Shown one piece after another: positions 44,254 through 53,099 of a DNA stretch of 64,000 nucleotides (positions are counted from its first letter, which is position 1; every line of letters starts with the position of its first letter). This DNA is from Flavobacterium frigoris (GTDB lineage: Bacteria; Bacteroidota; Bacteroidia; Flavobacteriales; Flavobacteriaceae). The notes under the pieces were generated by a model. It worked only from the letters and a program-made list of their open reading frames with translations. It did not search any database and was not told where the DNA came from. A program made the position numbers and the translations under genes. The stretch spans positions 1-64,000 of the forward strand of contig NZ_FOFZ01000014.1 in assembly GCF_900111075.1 (NCBI RefSeq). Reading direction: 5' to 3'.

Positions 44254-45292
44254 TTTCAGCTATACTAAAGTTCCAGTCAATCCCTTTTTCATACCATAAT
44301 TGCCCTTTAAAAACATCTAGTGGGCATTCAAAATTATTAGTATAAAGAGCACCTGTTCCAAGTCCTTGAGGCATCAAATTATCTTGTAAAAAAGTCCATT
44401 GCGCAATGGCATTTAATCCAATATTACTCTCCAAAGCAGACGTAATCCACCATCCGATATCGTACTTTTTAGCCAATGAAATCCATTCCTGCGTTCCTTT
44501 AAAACCACCTATAAAACTAGGTTTTAAAATGATGTATTGCGGCTTTATTTTTAGTAATAACAGTTCTTTCTCTTCTAATGTAAATACGCCAATCAACTCC
44601 TCATCCAAAGCAATGGGCAAAGGAGTCTTTTTACACAACTCTGCCATCCTGTCAGTATTGTTTTTTTGTATTGGTTGCTCTATACTATGTAGTTTAAATT
44701 CAGAAAGTTGTGAAATTTTATCTAAAGCTTTACTTATATCGAAAGCACCGTTAGCATCTACTCTAATTTCAATCTGTTCCGGAGTAAAATATTGCCTGAT
44801 ATACCGCAATAAATCCAGTTCTTTTTCAAAATCTATCGCCCCAATTTTTAGTTTCACACAAGCAAATCCTTGCGCTAATTTCTCTTCTATTTGTTGCTTC
44901 ATAAAAGCGGCTTCACCCATCCAAACAAGACCATTGATTTGGATTGATTTTGTGCCCTCAGTAAACTCTGAAGGGAATAGTAAAAAAGGGCTTTCACTTT
45001 GCAACGATTGAAAAGCCATTTCGACTCCAAACTGAATTGAAGGAAATTCTATTAAAGCTTCCCAAAGTTGCTCTTCACCGAGATGAATATTAGCACAAGT
45101 CCATTGTAATTTTTCTTCATAATCCGGTCGGTCATCGATGCTCAATCCTCTCAAAATGCCGCACTCGCCTATTCCTGTTTTTCCGTCTTTTTCAAGTACT
45201 AAAAACCAGGTTTCTTTTTCGATCATAACACCTCGGGAAGTTCCTGAAGGACGTTTGAATTCCAGTATATATTTGTGGTAGATTGCTTTCAA
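44243..45292 (-). CDS. menC: o-Succinylbenzoate synthase (menaquinone synthesis)
   Basis: A 349-residue enolase-superfamily enzyme. The catalytic KxK is in CVKLKIGAID; metal ligands are in VDANGAFD, SIEQPI and ALDEEL, and the second-barrel Lys is in LKPSFIGGF. It dehydrates SHCHC to o-succinylbenzoate. It lies with menA, menB and menD on the same strand. The usual downstream partner menE is not here; a hybrid kinase gene converges on it, with an 11-base overlap of the ends. Confidence 0.92.
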   Translation of the reverse strand: MKAIYHKYILEFKRPSGTSRGVMIEKETWFLVLEKDGKTGIGECGILRGLSIDDRPDYEEKLQWTCANIHLGEEQLWEALIEFPSIQFGVEMAFQSLQSESPFLLFPSEFTEGTKSIQINGLVWMGEAAFMKQQIEEKLAQGFACVKLKIGAIDFEKELDLLRYIRQYFTPEQIEIRVDANGAFDISKALDKISQLSEFKLHSIEQPIQKNNTDRMAELCKKTPLPIALDEELIGVFTLEEKELLLLKIKPQYIILKPSFIGGFKGTQEWISLAKKYDIGWWITSALESNIGLNAIAQWTFLQDNLMPQGLGTGALYTNNFECPLDVFKGQLWYEKGIDWNFSIAEIIK

Positions 45293-45329
45293 ATTAATTG
45301 TGGATTGTAGATTTTTAAAACTGAAAATA

Positions 45330-46532
45330 TCACTGTTCGATTAACTTTAATACTCGCTCAAAATCATCATTTTGAATTCCTGCTTTTTTAAATACTTCAA
45401 AATCTTGTTTTATTTTTTGAGTCACGCTCAGGCTGTCGTTCACATTCTGGGATTGGTATTCCTTGTATATGGATTTTGCGCTTCTAAATTCATTATTAAG
45501 TAAATAGGCATGCGCCAAATTCAGTTTTACTAATAGCTCTGTATCGTCCAGCTTCTCGCCTTCTTTTAGGAACTTAATCGCTTTGCCGTATTGTTTGGTT
45601 ACAATATAACCAAAGCCAATGTTACTATAATCTACTGCAGTTGCCTTTCCATCGTTGATTATCCTTATGTATTGCGTAATTGCATTGCCATAATCCCTCT
45701 TCTTGACAAAATTTAATGCTTGGCTACGCAAGTCATTATACACTCCATTAGAAACGCCCGTCTCATTAATGCAACTTTCTCCATTGTCTTTATATACTTT
45801 GGCCTGTTCCATCAAAAGTAAATTCTGGAATTCCTGAAACTTATATTTTTTTTGAATTTTCTCTTCAATACAAATACAAAAATCATCAGAGTTTGCTAGT
45901 TTTCGAGCTAATGCGGAGGTCTTGCATTGATTGATTACAAATTTTCTATTTTCTAAAGTCCAGCCTCGGCTTAACTTAGTGTCAACCCACGGCACTACTT
46001 CCAGAATGATTTTTTGCTTCATAATCCAATTAGAGCTTTCGAAACCAAACCAAAGATTCCCCGTATTGTTATTCAAGCAAGCAGACTTATCTATTGACAG
46101 TCGTTTTGCGTCTTTGCTTAACGGTGTTTCTTGCGCTAAGCAAGCATAGTCCATTTTACCGCTTTTTTGATACGTTAAAGCCTGTTCGTTTGATGAAAAA
46201 ATAGCGTACTTGCTTTTATCATCTCCTGAAATACGAGACAACAAAAAAACGGCACCCGCAGATCCTTGACTGATTCCCGTAGGATCTGGAATTGCTTTTA
46301 AAACCGAAACTAAGCTACTTGCCATTTTCTGATTGTCATCCAAAAGAGTAATTCTGTAAATTAACTCTGTTGTTCCAATAGGAAAATCATCGGTTTTAAT
46401 CACGATTCTATCTCGTGCCGAAACGATAATTTCTTTAGTAGTGGCTCTCTCTTTGTCCCAATAGCCGTCTTGCTGGGCAAATCCCGACTGATAAAAAATG
46501 CTAATGAATAGCATAAAAATTACTTTATTCAC
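45330..46532 (-). CDS. Secreted TPR-containing protein of unknown function
   Basis: A 400-residue protein with a signal peptide ending QSGFAQ. The first half reads as a beta-domain (KEIIVSARDRIVIKTDDF; FSSNEQALTYQKSG), with Cys-containing segments (YACLAQ; SACLNNN; FCICIEEK). The C-terminal 130 residues contain TPR-like helices (YGNAITQYIRIINDG; YGKAIKFLKEGEKL; NEFRSAKSIYKEY). A periplasmic protein-binding role is likely but the partner is unknown. It sits between menC and the MBL hydrolase. Confidence 0.75.
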   Translation of the reverse strand: MNKVIFMLFISIFYQSGFAQQDGYWDKERATTKEIIVSARDRIVIKTDDFPIGTTELIYRITLLDDNQKMASSLVSVLKAIPDPTGISQGSAGAVFLLSRISGDDKSKYAIFSSNEQALTYQKSGKMDYACLAQETPLSKDAKRLSIDKSACLNNNTGNLWFGFESSNWIMKQKIILEVVPWVDTKLSRGWTLENRKFVINQCKTSALARKLANSDDFCICIEEKIQKKYKFQEFQNLLLMEQAKVYKDNGESCINETGVSNGVYNDLRSQALNFVKKRDYGNAITQYIRIINDGKATAVDYSNIGFGYIVTKQYGKAIKFLKEGEKLDDTELLVKLNLAHAYLLNNEFRSAKSIYKEYQSQNVNDSLSVTQKIKQDFEVFKKAGIQNDDFERVLKLIEQ

Positions 46533-46561
46533 TGATGTCTTTTGTGTTAAGTATACGAAAC

Positions 46562-46646
46562 TAGCCCAGATGGAAACGGCATCCTTTTATGCCTCGTCTT
46601 TTTGGACGAGACATAAAAGATATAGTGGACAGCTGGAAATAGCTCC
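46562..46646 (+). ncRNA. Structured repeat RNA candidate, copy 2 (Flavo-1-like)
   Basis: It has the same ends as the copy at 1885 (TAGCCCAGATGGAAACGGCATCC; TAGTGGACAGCTGGAAATAGCTCC). The central hairpin is different: CTTTTATG/CATAAAAG with inner CTCGTC/GACGAG. It reads on the plus strand between two minus-strand genes, so it is not the leader of either one. A promoter before it is unclear. Confidence 0.6.
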
Positions 46647-46655
46647 TAAACCATT

Positions 46656-47333
46656 TTATAACTCGATACTCTCTCCTATTTTTAGCAACATTAAATCTTT
46701 TCCTTTATCGAAAAATTGTTGAATGGCTGTTTTGTGATCAATTTCGATATAACCAAAAGTATCATAATGATAACCCAGTACTTTATCACATTGTACAAAG
46801 TCTGAAGCCAAAATAGCATCCTCGACATCCATCGTAAAATTGTCACCTATGGGAAGAATTGCCAAATCCAACTTGGTACGCATTGGGATCAATTTCATGT
46901 CCATTGTAAGGGCAGTATCTCCAGCGATATAAATGTTTTTGTGCTCACCCTCGATAACAAATCCGCCCGGATTACCACCACTAGTGCCGTCAGGAAACGA
47001 ACTCGAATGAATGGCGTTTACATATTTCACTTTCCCGAAATCGAAAGTCCAGCTTCCGCCGTGATTCATGGGATGTGCTTGAAATCCTTTGGCCGCATAA
47101 TAACCTGCAATCTCAGCATTTGAAACGATGACAGCATTCGTGCGCTTTGCAATGGTTTCTACATCCAGAATATGATCGCCATGTGCATGCGTTAATAAAA
47201 TATAATCTGCTTTTAGCGTACTAATATCAACATGTTCCGCCAATGGATTTGCCGAGATGAATGGGTCTACTAAAATGTGTTTTCCGCCTACTTTGATACC
47301 CAGAGAAGCGTGTCCGTAATATGTAATTTTCAT
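46656..47333 (-). CDS. Metallo-beta-lactamase-fold metal-dependent hydrolase (UPF0173 type)
   Basis: A 225-residue protein. MKITYYGHASLGIKVGGKHI and LVDPFISANPLA start the fold; LTHAHGDHILD is the dinuclear-metal motif; AGDTALTMDM supplies the bridging Asp. UPF0173-type proteins have no settled substrate. In flavobacteria the gene stands next to menA in the menaquinone cluster, as here, which suggests a maintained link. Its start is 14 bases from the menA stop. Confidence 0.9.
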   Translation of the reverse strand: MKITYYGHASLGIKVGGKHILVDPFISANPLAEHVDISTLKADYILLTHAHGDHILDVETIAKRTNAVIVSNAEIAGYYAAKGFQAHPMNHGGSWTFDFGKVKYVNAIHSSSFPDGTSGGNPGGFVIEGEHKNIYIAGDTALTMDMKLIPMRTKLDLAILPIGDNFTMDVEDAILASDFVQCDKVLGYHYDTFGYIEIDHKTAIQQFFDKGKDLMLLKIGESIEL

Positions 47334-47347
47334 AATTTATGGTTTAT

Positions 47348-48310
47348 TTATCGTCCTCCTAAAAGGGTATTCACAATGATATCTGAAAAGAAATAAATCA
47401 TACATAAGGCCAATAATACTGAAAGTGCGAAGGTGCTTAACGCCAATTTTTTTAATTCAGGGTCTAATGCCTTAGGCGCTTTATTTTTATAAACAGTACT
47501 TAAATGTTTGGTTAAAGGAATGTAAGCCAGTAAAAACAAGTACTGATCTAATTGAAAATTATTCAACAAAGCAAAAACAACCACCAAAGCCATTGCAAAA
47601 GTGATTAGAAAATAATGGTATAATTTTGCTTTTTTACCGCCCATTTTCACAACCAAAGTATTCTTCCCTACTTTCCTATCTGACTCTTCGTCACGCATGT
47701 TATTCAAATTCAAAACACCAACACTTAAAAGTCCTATTGCGATTGCGGGCAAAAAAAGTTCGATGTCTATTTGTTTCGAATACAAAAAATTCACTCCTAA
47801 TGTACTGACTATACCAAAAAATACAAATACGAAGACATCACCAAGCCCACGATATCCATAAGCCTTAGCCCCAATTGTGTAACGGATTGCCGCTAAAATT
47901 GCTAGTATTCCTAATACCAGGTAAAATAGTGAATAGTACAGGTTAGTGTCCTCGAAGGCAAAATAGATCAATAGTATAGCAGAAAGCAACGTAAGCAAGG
48001 CCGTAATTATGATTGCTCCTTTCATTGCTTGCGGAGTAATTACGCCGCTTTGGATTGCCCTTTTTGGCCCCACTCGATCTTCATTATCCGTGCCTTTCAC
48101 GCCGTCACCATAATCATTGGCAAAATTGGATAATATCTGTAATCCAAGCGTCGTTAAAATGGCAAAACCAAATATTCTCCAGTTAAACACTTCTGTTGGA
48201 GTAAGGATGTCGTCTGTTGGGTTTGCTAATGCATACATACTTCCCAAAATTATTCCAGAAACGGATAAGGGTAATGTTCTAATTCTTGCTGCTTCAATCC
48301 AATGTTTCAT
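47348..48310 (-). CDS. menA: 1,4-Dihydroxy-2-naphthoate polyprenyltransferase
   Basis: A 320-residue UbiA-family membrane enzyme with about eight helices. The first Asp motif is in LSNFANDYGDGVKGTDNE and the second in LNNMRDEESDRKVGKNTL. It attaches the polyprenyl chain to DHNA to give demethylmenaquinone. It is packed with the hydrolase gene on the minus strand. Confidence 0.94.
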   Translation of the reverse strand: MKHWIEAARIRTLPLSVSGIILGSMYALANPTDDILTPTEVFNWRIFGFAILTTLGLQILSNFANDYGDGVKGTDNEDRVGPKRAIQSGVITPQAMKGAIIITALLTLLSAILLIYFAFEDTNLYYSLFYLVLGILAILAAIRYTIGAKAYGYRGLGDVFVFVFFGIVSTLGVNFLYSKQIDIELFLPAIAIGLLSVGVLNLNNMRDEESDRKVGKNTLVVKMGGKKAKLYHYFLITFAMALVVVFALLNNFQLDQYLFLLAYIPLTKHLSTVYKNKAPKALDPELKKLALSTFALSVLLALCMIYFFSDIIVNTLLGGR

Positions 48311-48364
48311 TTTATTTTTATTCGTTAATTTGATAAATTATTTATTATTATTTGGAAACTAAAA

Positions 48365-49867
48365 TTACATCCAATTGCTGTTAGTCGTTTCCATTTCGTA
48401 CAACCAAAGATTCACATATTGCTTAAGCAAGGTAAAATTCCCTAATTGAAAACTAATGTTCCCACCAGCCGTATGTATTGTAATCGAACCGATATCAACA
48501 CTTTTATGCCAAAACAATTGTGATGTTGTAATGGCCTGAATTTTTCCAGGTTCTATAATTTTATTGTCTACATCCCAAGCGCCACTTTGTTTAATGATAA
48601 AATCGTCATGAATAAACAATCGATTATTTCTAAAACCAAAATAGACAATAGCTCCTACAAAGAAAATATATAATGGCACCAAATAAACATATTCGTATAG
48701 TTGCTCTTCAATATAATTTGCGAAAGCAAAAAATCCAGTTAAAGGTACTATTATTGAAAGGAATATCGAAAAAACCAATTTACGGAAATTAGGTTTAAGC
48801 ATTACCCCTTTTTGAGGTATACTTTTAAACAACAATTTCAATATTTCTTCATTCTCTTTTTCATTGCATCCCGGAATTTCAATCACCGACTTACGTTCCT
48901 CTTTTTCGCCACTCGTCGCTTGCTTAATCTTAAGCTCTAGAATATTCATTTTCCTCTGAAAATAATTTCTAGTAACAGTGACAATTTGCACTTTCTCTGG
49001 TTTCAAAATAGTACTTTTTGTACTTAATAAGCCAAAAGAAAGCAGCAATGACCCATTTTTCTTAGTAATTTTATAATCATAATACTTAAAAATGGTACGA
49101 ACTAGGTTGATGATCAAAATAGAGCACAACATTAGCATTACAATTATAGCAATCGATTGCATCGCTAAACTTCGATCTAAATAGGCATTAATTTTAGTTT
49201 TGTCGAAATCCGAATGCTCGATGAAATTACGGCTATTCTCGTACGCCGTGGCAAAAAAGGCTAAAATCAACCCCAGACTCTTTACGTAATTTGACGTAAT
49301 TCCGACTTTTAACAAGCTCAAAAAACTAATATTCATAAAAGGACGCCCTTCTAGTGTTTCCGCTTGAGACGACTCTTCTAATTCTAGGGAACTAATTTCT
49401 TTTTTTTCATTGTCCATTAACCTCGCTTTTAAGGCTAAAGCCAATGGATGTGAAATCGCTTGTATTTTTCCTTCCTTTTTAGCACTTCCCGCAGTATCAA
49501 CGTCTAGCTCATAAACACCGATAAGCCTTTGAATTAAAGACTGATTTATATTTACCTGCTGGATTCTATTCAGCTGAATAATGGTTTTTGTTTTATTAAA
49601 AATTCCTTCGCTAATAATAAACTCCTCATTTTCATTGTCCAAATAAAAAGTAAAGTTCCGATACTGCAAGTAGGCTACAATTCCGATTGTCAGCACAACA
49701 ACAATTGTACCTAAAACCAGATATACTTTATTAAGCTCATCGAATTTAAAAATCCAAATCACCGCTATAGGCCATAAAGCACGTCCCCATTTTTGCAGGG
49801 TATCTAAAAAAAGGATTAATACTCCGATGGAGGATTGCCGTTGCGGCTGATGTAAAGTGTTATCCAT
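48365..49867 (-). CDS. Bacterial PH-domain membrane protein, long type (YdbT-like)
   Basis: A 500-residue membrane protein with four to six helices and up to three bPH2-type domains: FTFYLDNENEEFIISEGIF; YDYKITKKNGSLLLSFGLL; LFIHDDFIIKQSGAWDVD, each followed by the IQxVxxxQ type strand (ex. LNRIQQVNINQSL). Bacillus YdbT/YdbS pairs confer resistance to some peptides, but a direct mechanism is unknown. Its stop is 54 bases before menA and it begins immediately after the PH partner gene. Confidence 0.88.
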   Translation of the reverse strand: MDNTLHQPQRQSSIGVLILFLDTLQKWGRALWPIAVIWIFKFDELNKVYLVLGTIVVVLTIGIVAYLQYRNFTFYLDNENEEFIISEGIFNKTKTIIQLNRIQQVNINQSLIQRLIGVYELDVDTAGSAKKEGKIQAISHPLALALKARLMDNEKKEISSLELEESSQAETLEGRPFMNISFLSLLKVGITSNYVKSLGLILAFFATAYENSRNFIEHSDFDKTKINAYLDRSLAMQSIAIIVMLMLCSILIINLVRTIFKYYDYKITKKNGSLLLSFGLLSTKSTILKPEKVQIVTVTRNYFQRKMNILELKIKQATSGEKEERKSVIEIPGCNEKENEEILKLLFKSIPQKGVMLKPNFRKLVFSIFLSIIVPLTGFFAFANYIEEQLYEYVYLVPLYIFFVGAIVYFGFRNNRLFIHDDFIIKQSGAWDVDNKIIEPGKIQAITTSQLFWHKSVDIGSITIHTAGGNISFQLGNFTLLKQYVNLWLYEMETTNSNWM

Positions 49868-50383
49868 TTACAATTGTTTTTGAATTTTCCCCATCAACAA
49901 CTGTTTGATATTTTCGGCCTGCTCTTTTTTGATTCCTGGGATTTCTATGTCACTTGCATTTCCTCCCGCAGTAAAAACTTCGATCTTTGCCAAACCGAAA
50001 TACCGAGAAATCAATCCTTCATGTAAAGCCACATGCTGCACTCGATTATAGGGAATTACAATCGTATTTGTCGCTATAACTCCATGCCTAAAAAGAACAT
50101 CGTGCGTCCTGAAAGCAAACCCTTTTTTCTTAAAACTAATTCTAGAAAAAAACAAAACAAGAAAAAGAAAAAGAAAATAAGCCACTGCAATTCCAACAGC
50201 AAATACCAACAAACCTCTATTAAAAAACAACAATACGCTAAGACCTCCTCCTAGAATTAGGAAAAATAAAAATACATTTAGCACCGTCACTTTCCAATAA
50301 TCAGTATGTAAAATAGAGAATTCTACTTCTTCGAATTTTGGAAGCTTTGTGGTATCTATCGTCTCGTTTGAGAAGTTCTTCAT
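49868..50383 (-). CDS. Bacterial PH-domain membrane protein, short type (YdbS-like)
   Basis: A 171-residue protein with two helices (VLNVFLFFLILGGGLSVLLF; VAYFLFLFLVLFF) and one bPH2 domain (LFRHGVIATNTIVIPYNRVQ; FTAGGNASDIEIPGI). It ends on the base before the longer PH-domain gene starts, so the two are co-translated and probably form a complex. Confidence 0.88.
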   Translation of the reverse strand: MKNFSNETIDTTKLPKFEEVEFSILHTDYWKVTVLNVFLFFLILGGGLSVLLFFNRGLLVFAVGIAVAYFLFLFLVLFFSRISFKKKGFAFRTHDVLFRHGVIATNTIVIPYNRVQHVALHEGLISRYFGLAKIEVFTAGGNASDIEIPGIKKEQAENIKQLLMGKIQKQL

Positions 50384-50466
50384 TTATTTTTTGTTAAAAG
50401 TTTAGTATTCAAAACGTTTAAAGTAGGTTATTAAAACCAACTTCAAGCCTTAAATTTTAAACGGTA

Positions 50467-51297
50467 TTAGGGCAACCATTTTTTCTCAAAGTTTGGCTTA
50501 CGCTTTTCAAGGAATGCATTTCTACCTTCTTTGGCTTCTTCGGTCATATAGGCTAATCGCGTAGCTTCACCTGCAAAAACCTGTTGTCCTACCATGCCAT
50601 CATCGGTCAGATTCATCGCAAATTTTAGCATTTTGATCGCCATAGGTGATTTGCCTAATATTTCTTGTGCCCACTCATAAGCGGTATCTTCTAATTCAGC
50701 ATGAGGAATAACGGCATTTACCATCCCCATATCCATTGCATCCTGAGCCGAATAATTGCGTCCTAAAAAGAAAATCTCACGTGCTTTTTTCTGTCCTACC
50801 ATCTTAGCAAGGTAAGCAGAACCATAACCACCGTCAAAACTGGTCACATCAGCGTCTGTTTGTTTAAAGATCGCGTGCTCTTTACTCGCTAGTGTTAGAT
50901 CGCAAACGACATGTAAACTATGTCCACCACCTACTGCCCAGCCAGGAACCACCGCAATCACCACCTTTGGCATAAAACGGATTAAACGTTGTACTTCTAA
51001 TATGTTCAAACGATGTTGACCGTCCTCTCCCACGTACCCCTGATGACCACGGGCATTTTGATCCCCGCCGCTGCAAAAAGAGTACACTCCATCTTTCGAC
51101 GAAGGCCCTTCAGCAGAAAGTAAAACAACCCCTATAGAAGTGTCTTCTTGCGCATCGTAAAATGCGTTGTATAGCTCAGCTGTTGTTTTTGGACGAAAAG
51201 CATTGCGCACATCAGGTCTGTTGAATGCTATTCTAGCAACTCCATTGCATTTCTTATAGGTGATATCTTCGTATTCTTTGGCAGTGATCCAATCCAT
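50467..51297 (-). CDS. menB: 1,4-Dihydroxy-2-naphthoyl-CoA synthase
   Basis: A 276-residue crotonase-fold enzyme that cyclises o-succinylbenzoyl-CoA. FCSGGDQNARG and GWAVGGGHSLHVVCDLTLAS form the oxyanion region; SFDGGYGSAYLAKMVGQKKA holds the conserved Asp (D155). The residue matching bicarbonate-binding Gly156 of E. coli MenB is D148 in QTDADV, as in the Mycobacterium tuberculosis enzyme, so it should be the bicarbonate-independent type. Confidence 0.94.
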   Translation of the reverse strand: MDWITAKEYEDITYKKCNGVARIAFNRPDVRNAFRPKTTAELYNAFYDAQEDTSIGVVLLSAEGPSSKDGVYSFCSGGDQNARGHQGYVGEDGQHRLNILEVQRLIRFMPKVVIAVVPGWAVGGGHSLHVVCDLTLASKEHAIFKQTDADVTSFDGGYGSAYLAKMVGQKKAREIFFLGRNYSAQDAMDMGMVNAVIPHAELEDTAYEWAQEILGKSPMAIKMLKFAMNLTDDGMVGQQVFAGEATRLAYMTEEAKEGRNAFLEKRKPNFEKKWLP

Positions 51298-51873
51298 TAT
51301 AATTGATTTAAATTATTTAAGTGTAAAAATAAATCATTTTTTGCATTTTATACTATTCTATGAGGGAAGCTTTAGAAATCCTTCCTTTACAAAACGATGG
51401 TAAAGTGTTAAAGTTTAAAAAAAAATAGTTTATTAACAGTGGTCAACTACTATAATGACTAATTTTAGAACATGCTAATCAGCAGAATAGGAATAAACAA
51501 TCCTGATTTAGCTATTAAACTTCACTGATTTATTAACCTAAAAAAAGAATACTTTGATTGAATTTAAAAATTTCGTCTCTCTTTATTTTGTGGTTTTAAA
51601 TAATAACAACAGAAAAAGTGAGAAAACGGGAAAGCTATTTACCGAAATTGTGAAAGGACTATAGTAACACCTACGGTTAAAAGAAAGATTATGAAAACCA
51701 TATCGCTGCATTAACAAAGTTACATGGCAGCAAAAATTTTGGATTTACTATCTTTATACAATAAAAAGAAACCAAATGGTTTTTATTATAAATAAGAGTC
51801 TAGCTTGTAAGTAAATTTTTGCCCTAGATTATTTTTAGCTTTGTACTTCGATTATTCGAAACAAACTAAAAAA
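51298..51873. other. Gene-free stretch of about 575 bases
   Basis: It holds the promoter region of menB on the minus strand and AT-rich sequence beyond. A short plus-strand frame near 51620 (SEKTGKLFTEIVKGL) ends at two stops; it may be a gene relic but no family is recognisable. Confidence 0.4.
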
Positions 51874-51908
51874 GAGAAAGACTAACCGTTTTCGATTAGT
51901 CTTTCTTT
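51874..51908. terminator. Bidirectional hairpin terminator next to the CvfB gene
   Basis: GAAAGACTAA pairs with TTAGTCTTTC around a ten-base loop, with A residues on one side and T residues on the other. It is just beyond the cvfB stop on the minus strand. Confidence 0.85.
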
Positions 51909-51912
51909 TTTT

Positions 51913-52767
51913 TTATTCTTTAATCAGGTATATTCCGTCTTCTTTGATTTCGATTAGCTTTTCTCTATACAAAGCTCCAATCGCTTTCTTGAATGTTTTC
52001 TTACTCATTTTTAAAACAGTCTTTATATCCTCAGGATGTGAGCTATCTGTCAATCGTAAAAAACCACGACTGGCTCTTAATTCATCTAGAATTAAATCTG
52101 CATTAGGTTCGATGCTTTGATATCCTTGTATCTGTAATGCAACATCAATTTTATTATCAGGACGAATATTTTTAATGTATCCGCGCATACGATCACCCGT
52201 ACGAATAGCATCATCATAAACTTCATCTTTGTAAAGCAATCCTTTATGACGTTCATTTATAATTACGTTGATCCCAATCTCCGTAATGTGCGAAACAATC
52301 AAATCTACTTCCTCTCCTTTTTCAACTGTAAGTTCTTCATTTTTAAGAAATTGATTCGTCTTACTTGAAGCTACTAAACGGTTCGTTTTCTCATCCATAT
52401 AAAGATAAACTAAGTACCGTTTTCCTTTTTCCATAAGACGAGCCTGTTCTTTAAACGGAACCAGAATGTCTTTTTCCATTCCCCAATCCATAAAAGCACC
52501 AATCTGATTAACATAATTTACACGCAAAAGTGCAAATTCATTTAATAAAATATAAGGCTCTAGTGTTGTTGCTACAGGACGTTCTTCATGATCTAAATAA
52601 ACAAAAACAATCAACTCCTCACCTATCTCAAATTCGTTAGGCACATATTTATTGGGTAAAAGTATGTCGTGTATTCCCTCAGGATCTGTCTCTGGTGTGC
52701 CCAGAAATAAACCAACTTTAGTGTCACGAAGTATTGTAAGCGTATTGTATTTTCCTATTTCAATCAT
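51913..52767 (-). CDS. cvfB: S1-domain RNA-binding protein, CvfB/YitL type
   Basis: A 284-residue protein starting at ATG 52767 (MIEIGKYNTLTILRDTK); the longer frame upstream has no sensible sequence and overlaps the repeat RNA. Three S1-like beta-barrels (VGLFLGTPETDPEGIHDILL; GAFMDWGMEKDILVPFKEQ; IGINVIINERHKGLLYKDE) precede a C-terminal winged helix (MSKKTFKKAIGALYREKLIEI). Staphylococcal CvfB binds RNA and affects virulence gene expression; a general translational role is likely here. It keeps its usual place beside menB. Confidence 0.9.
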   Translation of the reverse strand: MIEIGKYNTLTILRDTKVGLFLGTPETDPEGIHDILLPNKYVPNEFEIGEELIVFVYLDHEERPVATTLEPYILLNEFALLRVNYVNQIGAFMDWGMEKDILVPFKEQARLMEKGKRYLVYLYMDEKTNRLVASSKTNQFLKNEELTVEKGEEVDLIVSHITEIGINVIINERHKGLLYKDEVYDDAIRTGDRMRGYIKNIRPDNKIDVALQIQGYQSIEPNADLILDELRASRGFLRLTDSSHPEDIKTVLKMSKKTFKKAIGALYREKLIEIKEDGIYLIKE

Positions 52768-52888
52768 TTTATTCAATTTTCTAAGCTGCAAAGGTACGAA
52801 GTTTGAAAATAGTAACCCCATCCCATCATACAATTCCCTCGTATTTTCCTTTTTAGAAGCAAAAACAACATAAATTACAAAAACGATT

Positions 52889-52960
52889 CGTCCCGCTATC
52901 CGCAGTATCTTTTGGGCTGAACCCCAGCCCAAAAAGGATACGCACTTCTATCGGGGCTAA
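52889..52960 (-). ncRNA. Structured repeat RNA candidate, copy 3 (Flavo-1-like)
   Basis: On the minus strand it reads TTAGCCCCGATAGAAGTGCG-TATCC, a hairpin (TTTTGGGCTG with CAGCCCAAAA), then GATACTGCGGATAGCGGGA. The flanks match copies 1 and 2, with the stem changed but paired. It ends about 120 bases before the CvfB start, so it is in that gene's leader. Just before it is a possible promoter, TTTG-N18-AAACGTTG. Confidence 0.65.
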
Positions 52961-53099
52961 ATTACAACGTTTCATTTTCTACATAACCAACAAAAAGCTC
53001 CTTAAAACTCATTAAACAACTATTAAAATTATTTTTACCCACTATTAAATCTCTTTTTTTACTTAATTTTAAATTCTGAAAATAAATACCAAAAAATAA

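Noticed and set aside
46498..46722. Plus-strand ORF of 74 codons
   Set aside because: It overlaps the repeat RNA and the ends of two minus-strand genes; its protein has no recognisable features.
52768..52932. N-terminal extension of the CvfB protein
   Set aside because: The extension begins within the structured repeat and has no family similarity; MIEIGKYNTL at 52767 is the natural family start.
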